Positions 12,066-22,979 of a DNA stretch of 64,000 nt are shown one piece after another; position 1 is the stretch's first letter, and the number at the start of each line of letters is the position of its first letter. The notes under the pieces are model-generated. The model saw nothing but the letters and a program-made list of their open reading frames with translations, made no database searches and was not told the DNA's origin. A program made the position numbers and the translations under genes. The DNA is from Clarkia xantiana subsp. parviflora (Eukaryota; Streptophyta; Magnoliopsida; Myrtales; Onagraceae). The DNA is taken from positions 37,456,819-37,520,818 of the forward strand of contig JAPTYO010000008.1 in assembly GCA_036873135.1 (NCBI GenBank). The letters are read 5' to 3'.

Positions 12066-13168
12066 GCTCCCACTCGCCGGAATGGGAAGGTGCCTATTAA
12101 TATGTTGTCAATCAACACATCCACATTTTGTCTTCGATCCAATCCCTGCTCCGAATAGTTCATACGAGGTTTGCCGTGCGACCGGCGGACACGGCGGGCA
12201 TCGTGCTACTCATCTATTAGGAGTATTGTAGCGCCCATGGAATGTTGATTCCCCATGTCTAATCAACCTATTAAAAATAAAGTGTCGCGCTGCATCCTAG
12301 GTCAACTGCAAATTTTCCAATTGCCCAGTTCCCACTTTGGGACACTTCTCAAGGGCATCCGTACAAGTATTCACAACCTTTCAACAAATGTCAGGTTGGT
12401 GGCCACTTAGTGAATACAAGAGTCGGAAAATTTCAGGTGTACTTGACCATCCCCATCGCTCATACCCTTTGTCAAACACAACCGGTTTCCAAGACGTGGT
12501 CACTACGCCTTTTTGTTTGGCACTGCCCTCACACGCCGGGAGGCGAACATTGAGCCTGACCCTAGGTATGAGTTCTGAGTCCGTGAGGATACTTTGGATG
12601 CTCCTTCATATAGCATCCGTGATTAGTCACACGCTCTAGGAGAAGAAGCTTGTGCCCGTACGAATCTCGTGGATTCTATCTTGCACAACCGAGCATAACC
12701 CCATGGTCGAACATGGCACGCGTAGTATGAAGCACGCGTCGATAGCATAACCTGAGTTTATTCAGGAAGTTGAGAAATGTCATATGCTATCGCAGATTCG
12801 TCATCTGGCCCAGAATGTTATTTCATTACGAACATGGTTCGTAACGGTGATCTGCAGAACTTTGATCATTATCGTATTACTCCAAAAACCAAATGATCGT
12901 TCTTCTTAACCAGGTTTGCCACCGTGGTTCTTAGCCAGTCTCTACTTAATAGAGAATCCCTTCTCCGTCAAGACGACCGAGCCTGTGTGACGAGGCTTGG
13001 TTGACATTCGACATTATTTTACTGTGGAGGTTCGCCCTCCTACGACTAGTTTATACTCCGTAAAATTCCGATGAATATTTAAACATTATGACGTCTTAAT
13101 AATCATAAACTCAAACTACAATTTATTTCTATTTCATTTCAAAAAGTTGTCATCACGATACTGTCTAT
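12066..13168 (-). other. 3' non-coding region of copia copy C
   Basis: Reverse-complement relative of 7365-8492 in A, with the same order of landmarks: the GTGCTACTCATCTATTAGGAG region, the accaaccggg..gtggtcacta region and the repeated gcgtgcttcat block. No coding signal. Confidence 0.7.
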
Positions 13169-14331
13169 TTAAACCCTACGCAGTCCCAGCATTTTAACAT
13201 GCTTTTCGAAGACGTCCCTGCCTAGTGGTTTAGTTAATGGGTCTGCCATCATACTTTCAGTAGACAAATATTCTAAAGTGATAACATTGTCCTCAACCAT
13301 ATTCTTAGCAAAATTATATTTATGTCAATGTGTTTCGTCCTGTTATGGTACTTGGGGTTCTTAACTGCCGCAATTGCTGCTTGACTGTCAGAGTATACCT
13401 TCACAGGTTTACTCTAGTCCTCGATGCCAAGCAATGCAGTTAGGAGCCTTTTAAGCCTGACCGCTTCTTGTGCGTTCTTAGAAAGGGCCACGAATTCGGA
13501 TTCCATAGTAGACAGCGCGACACATGTTTGCTTCTTGCTCATCCATGAAATGACGACATTAGCAAGGAGGAATACTCCTCTTGAAGTGGACTTACGATCA
13601 TCAAGATAGCCACCATGGTCGGTGTCACTATATCCTAACAATTCGAGATTTCCACCCTTATAGCACAGAGCGTAGTTGGCAGTACCTTTCAAGTATCGAA
13701 TTATCCGTTTCACAGCCTTTAGGTGTTGAGTGCCAGGATCTGATTGGAATCGTGCTACTAGGCCAACAGCATAACAGATGTCCGGTCGAGTGCATTGCTT
13801 GGCGTACATTAAGCTGCCAACCATACTTAAGTATTTTGCACTCTCCATCTGATTAAGCTCCACCAGGTTCTTCGGGCCATCACGCTTCGACAGCACGCAC
13901 CCGAGCGCAACCGGCGTATCCACGGGCTTGGCATCCTGTAGTCGGAACCTTTTCAACAATTTGTTGATATAGGCTTCCTAAGATACACATTGTTTACGAG
14001 CAGCCCTATTCCTAGCAATCTTAATGCCTAGGATGTACGTGGCTTCTCCCATGTCTTTCATCTCAAATACAGATGCTAGCTAGGACTTTGATTCATTCAT
14101 GTAACTTACATCATTTGCGGCAATCAGTATGTCATCGACATATAATGTCAGGATAACATACTTAGACTTGGAAGTCTTCGTGTACACGCACGGATCCTCG
14201 TGAAGATTCACAAATCCGTTTCCAATGATTTCCTCATGGAATCTGCGGTACCATTGTCGGGATGACTATTTAAGACCGTAAATAAATCTTTGGAGTTTAC
14301 AAACTTTACGTTCGTTGCCAGGGGTAATGAT
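13169..14331 (-). pseudogene. Copia RT-RNase H remnant (C)
   Basis: Minus-strand relative of the RT-RNase H of element A. It has RT with YVDD (about 14130-14141), GEATYILGIKIA, the connection motif YLSMVGSLMYAKQCTRPDICY, RNase H with GYSDTDHGGYLDDRKST and ALSTMESEFVALS, and a C-terminal LGLRR then stop near 13169. The longest intact piece is 13414-13959 (181 codons); stops and shifts lie on both sides. The N-terminal RT is cut where element D begins. Unlike A, it keeps the residues after the RNase H GYSD motif, so it is the better guide to the family's original domain. Confidence 0.85.
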
Positions 14332-14929
14332 GTAAGCATATGGTGATGGGCGCCGTGATTGGTAGCCCATAATATGTATAGTTTACCTAAGAAAATTAGG
14401 TACATGTCACATTAGGGTAATTGGGCTAGACCCAAATCTCAATTGACATGAGAGGCCCAAAAATGGGCCTCCCTATGCATAGTGGCCGGCCGAATACTGG
14501 AGTGGGCAAAGTAGACTTTTGTCCACTTTGATCTTCCTATAAATACATGGAGTTAGGGGATATTCAGGGTTAATCATTATTTCCTCAATATAGTGTTTTA
14601 GAGAGAAAAACCCTCCACCCCATAAAAGGGTTTCGGCCGAACCTATCCACCACCAAAGGGTGTGCCAATTTGCTTTCTAGAAAACACTCCAGAGATCTGT
14701 ACCCTCCCAAGGATCGATCAAAGGCTTTGCTATGGAGAAGATACCGCGAAGGGCTTCCTTAACCAGAACTTCTACGGGTGCCGACCGGAGGATCGTGAAC
14801 TCCCTGCAGGAAGGATCTTGGGACTACGAACAACGTTTGAGGTATGTGCGAATCTTGCGCTGCGTAATTTCGATTACTAGCATGTACCATGATTTAGTAT
14901 CTGTAGTGATTACTCCCCGTAATCTAACA
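14332..14929 (+). repeat. First LTR of element D
   Basis: 598 bp, TGTAAGCATATGGTGATGGGCG to CGTAATCTAACA. It matches the LTR of copy I (42722-43321, inverted) better than that of A (GATGGGCGCC against GATGTGGCGCC; CTAACA end against CCAACA). This defines a second LTR subtype. Confidence 0.88.
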
Positions 14930-14930
14930 G

Positions 14931-14942
14931 TGGTATTAGAGC
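14931..14942 (+). promoter_or_regulatory. Primer-binding site of element D
   Basis: TGGTATTAGAGC follows the LTR after one base. It differs at one position from the initiator-tRNA-Met match in element A. Confidence 0.85.
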
Positions 14943-15387
14943 ATGTGTTAGGAGTTCATGATTTTGATAAATTGATGTTCTTAAAATTTTAGACCCTGGA
15001 ACGAAAATTTTAAATGAAAAGTTTTAAAAATTTCGAATTTTCAAGTTATAGGGTGGTCAGAAATTTTTCATGATGTTCTTAGGAAATTTGATGTTCATGA
15101 TCTTTAAGAAAAAGATGATATTTATCAAAATCAAACATTGTATTGTAGATCCTATTAAAATTTGATCTTAAAATTTGACCACTTGTTCCCAACGACCAAG
15201 CCAATACGATAGGCGAAGTAACAAGTCAACCTTCTCAACTGAAGAGAGATTCAGTCTTCAGTCGTTGCTAGTCGATGCCCGAGCGGCCTTTCAGAGTGGG
15301 GTTTTGAATAAAACGACCTTTTCATTTTTTTTTTCTTTTTCACTATGAAAAAGTAGTAATATTAATGAGAGGTGTTAAGCTTTGTAT

Positions 15388-15491
15388 CATCCTGGCGTCG
15401 AGCTATTTTTCCGCAGGACCTCCCCTACAATATCGTCACCGCAGTAGAGTTTAATCACCAAGTTCGGGATGGATTGGTGTGGTTCCTCTAC
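15388..15491 (-). pseudogene. rrn5: Plastid 5S rRNA fragment
   Basis: The reverse complement covers the 3' part of chloroplast 5S rRNA (about 104 of 121 nt), including GAACCACACCAATCCATCCC and the terminal CGACGCCAGGATG. It differs from the plastid sequence I know at a few sites. It ends inside the gene at 15491, where 16S sequence starts in the other orientation. It is not expected to be transcribed here. Confidence 0.88.
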
Positions 15492-15516
15492 CCGCCTGGG
15501 GGTACGTTTGCAAGAA

Positions 15517-15578
<62 letters not shown>

Positions 15579-15683
15579 CAAAGCGAAGAACCTTACCAGG
15601 GCTTGACATGCCGCGAACCCTTTTGAAAGAGAGGTGTGCCTTCGGGAACGCGGACACAGGTGGTGCATGGCTGTCGTCAGCTC
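15491..15683 (+). pseudogene. rrn16: Plastid 16S rRNA fragment
   Basis: About 193 bp of the 3' major domain of plastid-type 16S rRNA. It contains the universal AAACTCAAAGGAATTGACGG, GGTGGAGCATGTGGTTTAATTC and GGTGCATGGCTGTCGTCAGCTC region, in order. A few substitutions (for example cctgggggtacg for cctggggagtacg) point to an old copy. In plastid genomes 5S and 16S have the same orientation and lie several kb apart, so this junction was made by rearrangement. Confidence 0.95.
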
Positions 15684-16420
15684 CACTTATGACATTTCAA
15701 TCACGTTTTTTGTCTTTGTTGAGAGAGAAGTGGCCCTTTATGAGCAAGATTAGAAGGTAAACGCCACGAACGTTTCACATGGATGAGGCTGAATCGACAG
15801 GATCTACTGCTCGGTCGACTGCTTCATCAACAGAATCGCCGGAATCAACCGGCTAATTCTATTACTTGTCATTTTTTCACTACTATTTTATTACTTTATT
15901 ACAATTACATAATCTGCATTTTCTATGATCTATATAAATATAAAAAAGTTTCACTAGAATAGAACTTAATAGAAATAGAATACTATATATATATATATCA
16001 TTTAGTAAAATGAAATCGAAACTATGTGTTTGTGCCGAAAATTTTAGTAAATTTACAAGGATTTTTTTTTTTAATTTCTTGGTCTCCAAGCAAACAAATT
16101 TCTGCCACATTATTAAAATTATATTGTTTACCATATTTATAATTGGGAACATTATGATAGATTCACATTAATATACTGAAGTATATATAACTATCAATAT
16201 ATCTAAATATTTAATAGGGTTAAAGATATTATTGATAGATTTAGTTAACTAAAAGATTGAGAAAATATATTTTCAGTATATTTGTTACCCTATTTAAGAT
16301 ATTGACAATAAATATAATATATATTTTATATGTTAGCCGATTTTTACATATATATATATTGTTGATTGATTTAATCTTAAAGATAGAATCTTGGCAATAA
16401 ATATATATATATATATGTTT

Positions 16421-16429
16421 GTAGTTGGC

Positions 16430-16491
<62 letters not shown>
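16421..16491. repeat. (TA)n microsatellite
   Basis: An uninterrupted (TA)n run of about 28 units at 16435-16491, preceded by shorter TA tracts, in the leader of D. The equivalent place in A has a shorter run. Confidence 0.95.
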
Positions 16492-16495
<4 letters not shown>

Positions 16496-17470
16496 AATAT
16501 TGGAAATTATTTTATATAATTAATGTTACTTGGTGGCTAAGTTAAATATTTCAATAGACTTTAAAACCCTACTTGGGCCACAAGTAAACATTTCGGCCAA
16601 CCTTTCATATTTTAATTATTGGGCCGGTCCAATGTGTCAAACCGCGACGAATTAAAAACGAACCGGATTTTCTCAATCGGTTCGACCTAGTCGGGTCGGG
16701 TCGAACCGGGTTAACTAAGTGGATCTAACCGAACCGGTTTTGTGTGTTGAACCGAACCCTATTTTTAATTGGACCAGTTCTGACCGAACAAGATTTTAAG
16801 ATTAAAACCGGACCGAACCGAACCGGATTTTAAAGCAGACCGAACCGGATTTTTCTGAGCCGGATCCGAACCAGATTTTAATGGACCGAACCGAACCGGA
16901 CCAAACCGGGTCGATATTGACTGAACTGAAAGGATTTTCAAAACCGAATTCAAGTCAATTAAATAAAATAGGGTGGTCTAGTTTTAAAATCCAAATGTTT
17001 TGAACCTAAAATGGCCTACACAGTGCTCAAGGGTTTAATGTTATTTACATAACGGTAAAACATTTATGCCTTGTTTCGATTATGGGGATGGATCTCGGAG
17101 ATACATGTTTTTGGGACTGGATTAATTAGAGGGCTGAATTGCAATTGTTTATTATTCAATATATATTTGTGCATGATTAGAAATGATGTCTTGACCAAGT
17201 CAAGCTAGCTGGATATTGCATGTTGTGGGCGAAACCCTGGTTAAATATATGGTATGCGCACCATGATAGACATGTTGTGATGGTTGAGAAAGCCTAGGAT
17301 TCATGACTAAGAAGTTGCGTGATTGAATATAAGCATGAATTGCAAATCAGCCCCTAATGTTTAAAATTATTTTAAAATCGAAAAACGGTAGCCAGATATG
17401 TATGATTGTTGTGGAATTTTCATATTTGACACATATGCTAGAATGTTGAGATGTAATTGCATTTGATAAT

Positions 17471-18060
17471 TGTAAGCATATGGTGATGGGCGCCGTAATT
17501 GGTAGCTCATAATATGTATAGTTTACCTAATGAACTTGGGTAAATGTCACATTAGGGTAATTGGGCCAGACCCAAATCTTAATTGACATGGGAGGCCCAA
17601 AATTGGGCCTCCCCAACTACATAGGCTGGCCGAATATTATGGTTGGGGTAAAGTGGACTTTTTTTTCCCTTTACTCCTCCTATAAATAAGAGGTGTTAGG
17701 GAGATTTTAGGGTTAATCATAATTCCCTCACAATATAGTTTTTGAGAGATAAACCCTCCTCCCACACCAAGGTGTTTCGGCCGAACCACATCTATCACCA
17801 AGGGTGTGCCGAATTGCTTTCTAAGCAAACTCTCCAGAGATCTGTCCCTGTGCCGAGAATCTATCAGAGGCTTTGCTGTGGAGCTGCACCACGTAGGGCT
17901 TCTTTAACAAGAATCTATACGGGTCCCGTCCGGAGGATCGCGAATTCCCTCGAGCAAGGATCTTGGACTACGGTTACTCTTGATGTATGTGTAAAATTTC
18001 CGCTGCGTAATTGACATTACTAGCACATACCATGTTTAAGTTTTCGTAGTGATTACTCCC
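17471..18060 (+). repeat. Second LTR of element D, 3' end cut
   Basis: 590 bp matching 14332-14929 from TGTAAGCATATGG to GTAGTGATTACTCCC, then a switch to unrelated sequence (TGTTAAGTCATG). The last dozen bases (CGTAATCTAACA) are missing. Confidence 0.85.
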
Positions 18061-18295
18061 TGTTAAGTCATGTCCCTCGGGTCGTCGGGTCTTTGATCCG
18101 AGTGGCACTTCTCACGGGTTAAAAGCTTGATCTGATACTCTATCTAATGGGTGATATAATCCGTGTCCTTCTTATCTTCCATCCTCCTTCTTCAGACCGA
18201 ACTGCAATAGAGGCAGTACCAAGCACGGAGAGGGGGGGGGGGGGGGTGCTTGGTAAACCCTCTCTGATGCCTAAGTTAGTCTGATATTTCTAGAG
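18061..18295 (-). mobile_element. Gypsy LTR fragment
   Basis: The stretch around the G15 run and the following GGTAAACC..CTGATGCCTAAGTTAGTCTGA resembles 45030-45100 in the inverted LTR J (GGTAAGCCCATTCTGAAGCTTAAGTGAG). It is therefore a scrap of the J/K LTR family in the same orientation as J. The left half (TGTTAAGTCATGTCCCTCGGG) may be the LTR edge. A 15-G run lies at 18232-18246. Confidence 0.55.
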
Positions 18296-19169
18296 CCTTG
18301 GAGAAGTATTCCTATGTGGAAAACTCGGAATTTGGAGAATTATCAGTTGACCAAGGATATAATGTGGTACATATTTTATTTTTGACAGGATTGATTTATG
18401 AAAGGGAATCAACATTCTGCGGGCGCTACAACACTCCTAACAGATATGTAGCACGATGCCCGTCGTATCCGCCGGTCGCATGGCAAACCTCGTATGAACT
18501 ATTCGGAGACGGACACAATGACTGAAGACTGAAATGTTGATGTTATTGGATGATAATACATTAACAGGCACCCTCCCATTCCGGCGAGAGGGAGCTGTTA
18601 GCATGTGGTGATGTGGCGCCGTAATTGGTAGCCCGTCATTGTTAAGGAAATTACCTAAGTTAATTAGGTAATTGTCACATTAGGTTAATTGGGCCAAAAC
18701 CAAATCCCTAATTGACATGGGAGGCCCAAAATTGGGGTTCCCCCTTAATTAACATGATTCGGCCGAACCATGTACCACATTGGTTGGAGTGGGCTTTTGT
18801 CCACTCCACCAATGCTATATATAGGGGGTCTCCTAAGGGGTTTAACACATCAATCAAATTAATAAGTCCCTCCATTGAGAAACTTGAGAGAAACCCTCTC
18901 ACCTTTAGTTGAGATTTTCGGTGCACATAAGTCTGATGTTCTGTCCCCGTTGAAGAATCGATCAGAGGATTTGCTGTGGAGCTTATACCGCGTAGGACTT
19001 CTTCTCACGAAGAATTTTTACGGGTTCCGACCGGAGGATCAGAACTCCCTCCACAACGTTCTTGGGTAGGAAAGCTATTGAGGTATGTGTACATTATTCC
19101 GCTGCGTAATTAGATTACTTACTAGTACACGTTTAGTATTCCGTAGTATTACGTCCCCGTAATCCAACA
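18296..19169 (+). mobile_element. Copia copy E: 3' non-coding end plus 3' LTR
   Basis: 18296-18595 matches the last 300 bp of the 3' non-coding region of A (8190-8492), including the GGCGAG.GGGAGC purine tract. The LTR follows at 18596. Everything upstream in E is missing or replaced. The right edge abuts LINE coding sequence, so E inserted into the LINE. Confidence 0.82.
18596..19169 (+). repeat. 3' LTR of copia copy E
   Basis: 574 bp from TGTTAGCATGTGG to CCGTAATCCAACA, A-type subtype, with a TATATATAGGGGG box near 18821. Confidence 0.9.
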
Positions 19170-22100
19170 TGAACACCGCCATCAGATATCATACAAGCAA
19201 AAGTTAGGCGGTTTGGAGCTACTGTAGGGCCTAGTGACCTCCGGAGGAGGTCGGAGGTTCTTGGCTGCCTGGGGAGTCCCGCGTCAATATGCAAAACAGT
19301 GGTATCACTCACTAAAATCGTAAACCTTAATGTTACAGACTTAATAGACGGTAAAACATTATTAAAAATACAGCTGTTCCTTTCTAACCAGATTGACCAT
19401 AGAATTAAGCACTTATTAGAAAAATCTTCTAAGAAAAGAGGCCTAGGAATAGACTCTCTATCATAGCATAACCAATGCTTGATAAAATGAACAGGGAGGA
19501 TAGTGGTCCTGACAGAGAACAGACTTGCAAACCAGGCACGTTGTGCAAATGGACAAGACCACATTAGATGTTCCCAACTTTTGAAAATTTGTTTGCAAAA
19601 ACAACAGAAGGGGTTCGCTTCTCTGATACGAATGGCTAACGAAGAACCAAGTGGGAGGCCGTTTGAACATCCCTTCCAGACGAACATTCGAATTTTTGGT
19701 TGAACACGAAGGTTCCAAAGGGTAGTCCAAAAATCCGAACTAGCAGTCGTAGGGGATGTCGAGGATGATTCAGCTGAGAGGTTTCGAGAAACCGAAACAA
19801 TGAAGTGGTAGCCAGACTTAACAGAGTAGTATCCTAAATCTGTGTGATTCCAAAGAAGAGATTTCGGGATAGGAAACTTCGGTAATGATATATCCATGAT
19901 AGCATTAACGGCGACCGGTGGTAATAAGGCTTCAAGGGTATCAATCTTCCAGGTTCTGGAGGGAGAATCAACCAGTTGTTGAACCACCATCGGAAGGAGT
20001 TGGGCATCTGGGAGAGCCTAATGTCGAAGTAAAACCAAATTTGGTACCCAATGGTCAGTCCAAAAATTAATTGATGCTCCCGTACCAATCCTCCATCTAC
20101 TACCAGTCACCAGAAAAGGCCTTAGACAGAGTAGAGTACGCCATGTCAAGGAGTGAGAGGACGAAGGGTAGGTTGTGAAGAAGGGCTCGGTGGATAAGTA
20201 TTAAGTTCTCATAGATGAAGCCCAAAGAGAGTCAGTGGATTTGAGAATACGCCATAGTTGCTTCAAAGGAGAGCTTGATTATAGGTTCGCAAATCCCTGA
20301 GGCCTAATCCTCCATGCGCCTTGGAAGTGGTCAACTTCTTCCATGTAATCCAATGGATACCAGGTGTTTTGGCTGACGTTTTCCATAGGAATGCCCTGAT
20401 AAGCTGTTCTATCCATTCAATGGATGTGAGGGGAACTTGAGTGCATGACATGGTGTAGATGGGGATAGCTGAAATTGTATGTTGTATGAGTACGGACTTT
20501 CCAGCGGGGGAAAGGAAGGATCCCATCCATCCTTGCAGGCGGGAGGCAATTCTATCCACCAATTTTGTTCCAAAATCCTTTTTTTGAGAGGACCAATCAA
20601 TAGGCATGCCTAATTATAGGTCATCATCATTCAATAGTCAAACTCGCAGTGCCATTTTGTATTTGAGTTTGTCCGCATCCAACACATTTTTGCTAAATCG
20701 AATACTAGATTTGGAATAGTTGATGAGTTGACCTGATTCAGTTGTATACTGTTGGAGAATTTTTTTCACCGTAGCAATACTCGAGTCCGATGGTTCAAAG
20801 AAGATAAAGCGGTCATCAGCAAAAAGCAGGTGATTGATTGGCGGACAATTGGCAGCTGGGCGTATTCCACTCAGTGTCCCTTGTGCTTGAGCCAGAGAAA
20901 GTTTGGCAGACAAAGCTTCAGCACAGAGAATGAATAGGAATGGGGATAGTGGATCGCCATGTCGTAATCCCTGAGAAGGTTGGATAAAAGGTGTTGGTAT
21001 GCCATTGAGGAGGAAGGCCAGGGAAGTAGTTGAGACGCATTCATATATCCATTGCTGAAATTGCAGGGGAATTCCAGTGATTGCATAATGCGAGATAGAA
21101 AGGGCCATTCAATCCTGTCGTAGGCTTTGCTCATATCAAGTTTGAGTGCAATAAGGCCTATCCGTCCCACGTGTCTTCTCTTCATGACATGCAGAAGTTC
21201 CTGAGCTAAAAGGCAGTTGTCTGATATGAGTCGTTTCGGTATGAAAGCACTTTGAAACAACGAGATGACTGCTGGAATTATTGTGCGAAGCCGATTGGTA
21301 AGCACTTTGGATATGATTTTGTAGGTCGCATTGCACAAACTAATAGGTCGCCAGTCTGCCAGACTCTGAGGAGAAGAGATTTTTGGAATAAGCGCCACAT
21401 GAGTATTATTCAGTTCTCATAGGAGATGGCCAGAGCAAAAGAAAGAGAATATAGCGGACAAAGTGTCAGGAGAAGTAATATCCCATGTAGCCCCAAAGAA
21501 TCGCTTAGAGAAACCATCAGGACCAGGAGCTTTGTCCTGTCTCATATCAGCAAAGGCTGCAAAAATTTCCGCTTGAGTTACCGGTGAGCCCAGGGAAAGT
21601 AGTTGTGCATTGGAAGGACATCTTGTGAGTAGAGACGGCAGGTCATAATGGGCCGGTGGTGTAGCAAATGTAAAGAGATCTCGAAAATTAGTCAGAACGT
21701 GATTCTGAATATCGACGGGGTTTGAGAGCCAGGCTCCAGAAGTTGCAACCAAGAAAGGCGGTTTCTTGCACGACGAATAATAACCGAGGCATGGAAGAAT
21801 TTAGTATTACGATCTCCGGAAGAAAACCAAATTTGTCTGGACTTTTGGCACCAATGAGTCTCTTGACATTGGTAGAGACGTTCTAGGTCTTGTTCTATGA
21901 TTTTTGCTGACTCAGGGAGAGGGCTACATTTTTGGGCATCTTCAAGTTGGCTTAATAATCGATGAATATGGTGTTTAAAATTCCCAAAATGATCCAACGA
22001 CCATCTTTTCAACGCAAAGCGGAGCCTTTTAAGCTTTAGCGCCAATCGAAATTGAGGGGAGCCAGGAAGTAGTTTAGACCAGGAGATTTGAACAGTTGGG

Positions 22101-22865
22101 ATAAAAGATTCGTTGGACAGCCACATATCTTCGAACCGGAACTGAGATCCCCCTTGGGTAGAGGGGGTGAAGTTCGGAGGAGTAGAGGGCAATGATCAGA
22201 GCCCAGCATTTCTAAGTGACTGATGCAGGCATCGAGAAAGAGGAGTCGCCAATAAAAGGTACATAGTCCTCTATCAAGCCACTCTCGTACAAGTGTAGAG
22301 CCTTGGCGTTTATTTTACCATGTGAAAGGTTGACCCTTGAATTCGATGTCAATTAGATCTAAACTGGCGGACCAAGAATGTGATTGGAGAATTCGATTTT
22401 CAGAGACTGCATTTCCCCCTCCTTCTCATTAATATGCCAGATATCGTTGAAGTCGCCAATGAGGATCCAGAGGAAGGAAGGTTGTGTAGAAAGTTCCTGA
22501 AGCCGTGCCTAAAAATTTGGTCTATCATCGAATTGGAACGGAGTATACAAGAAAGTTGCGAACCACGGAGGGCTGAGAGGTTGTGTTTGAACAGAACAAT
22601 GCAATAAGTTGTCTGTTTGAGAAACGATTTGGAAGGAGAAGAAATTCTTCCAGGCAAGAAGTAGACCACCCTTAGATTCAAGGTGTTGCTGAACACTGAA
22701 CATAGTAAAACCTCGTTTACGAATCGCAGAAATATCTGAGACCAGATCAGATTTGAGCTCCGAGAGGAAGATGACATTAGGTTTAGCAGCACCTATCAAG
22801 AAGATAAGGTGTTGCATTGTCAGGGGTCTTCCAATTCCCTAACAATTCCATACAAGGGCATTCAT
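19170..22865 (-). pseudogene. LINE ORF2: endonuclease and reverse transcriptase remnant
   Basis: The expected start, MNALVWNC, is at 22865, but the next codon is TAG where plant L1 ORF2 proteins usually have Arg. Endonuclease sequence follows to about 22190 (KPNVIFLSELK near the start). The linker ends in DKAPGPDGFSKRFF (about 21520). RT (21398-20640) shows LADWRPISLCNATYKIISKVLTNRL split over frames, LDMSKAYDRIEWPFL, GLRHGDPLSPFLFILCAE and the catalytic-box variant LLFADDRF. Then come the zinc-binding RT region (W..LWNLRVQPKIRMFVWK, C..C..W.H..WSCPFA at 19770-19540) and a cut RNase H-like domain. The frame changes near 21400, 20640 and 20260. It cannot make a working protein. Confidence 0.9.
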
Positions 22866-22979
22866 TGGGGGAGCGGAATATGTCGAGGCGACATATCCGC
22901 GTTCAAGACACCGTCTCGTTGTATAGAATCCTTAGAAACCACACTACTGGCAGCAATCCTATTACTAACCAGAGGTACA

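Larger units (their letters stand above)
11477..14331 (-). mobile_element. Copia copy C, 3' half, inverted
   Basis: On the minus strand it runs from RT (14331) through RNase H and the family's 1.1 kb 3' non-coding region to the 3' LTR (12065-11477). The 5' half is missing because element D starts at 14332 within the RT. It belongs to the same family as A but to a more diverged LTR subtype. Confidence 0.82.
15192..16020. other. Foreign insert with plastid rRNA pieces
   Basis: The leader of D follows that of A up to about 15190 and resumes at about 16020 (TGTGCCGAAAA, then the cttggt.accaag box). The 830 bp between have no counterpart in A. They include plastid 5S and 16S rRNA pieces joined in opposite orientations. 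Sequence to the left (a long T/A tract, then GGTGTTAAGCTTTGTATC next to the 5S end) looks like plastid spacer. The right part (15684-16020) is unidentified; it has a short serine/threonine-rich reading frame at about 15779-15857 and could be organelle DNA. Confidence 0.75.
14332..18060 (+). mobile_element. Leader-only copia derivative D carrying organelle DNA
   Basis: Two LTRs of one subtype (14332-14929 and 17471-18060) flank about 2.5 kb that holds only the family's leader (counterpart of A 1431-3110) plus an inserted 830-bp block with plastid rRNA sequence. There is no gag or pol, and no polypurine tract before the second LTR: leader sequence runs straight into TGTAAGCATATGG. The second LTR lacks its last dozen bases. 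It is either a deletion derivative or two copies fused in the leader. Confidence 0.75.

Noticed and set aside
15388..15683. Functional rRNA genes
   Set aside because: Both are partial, in opposite orientation and with substitutions, inside a retroelement.
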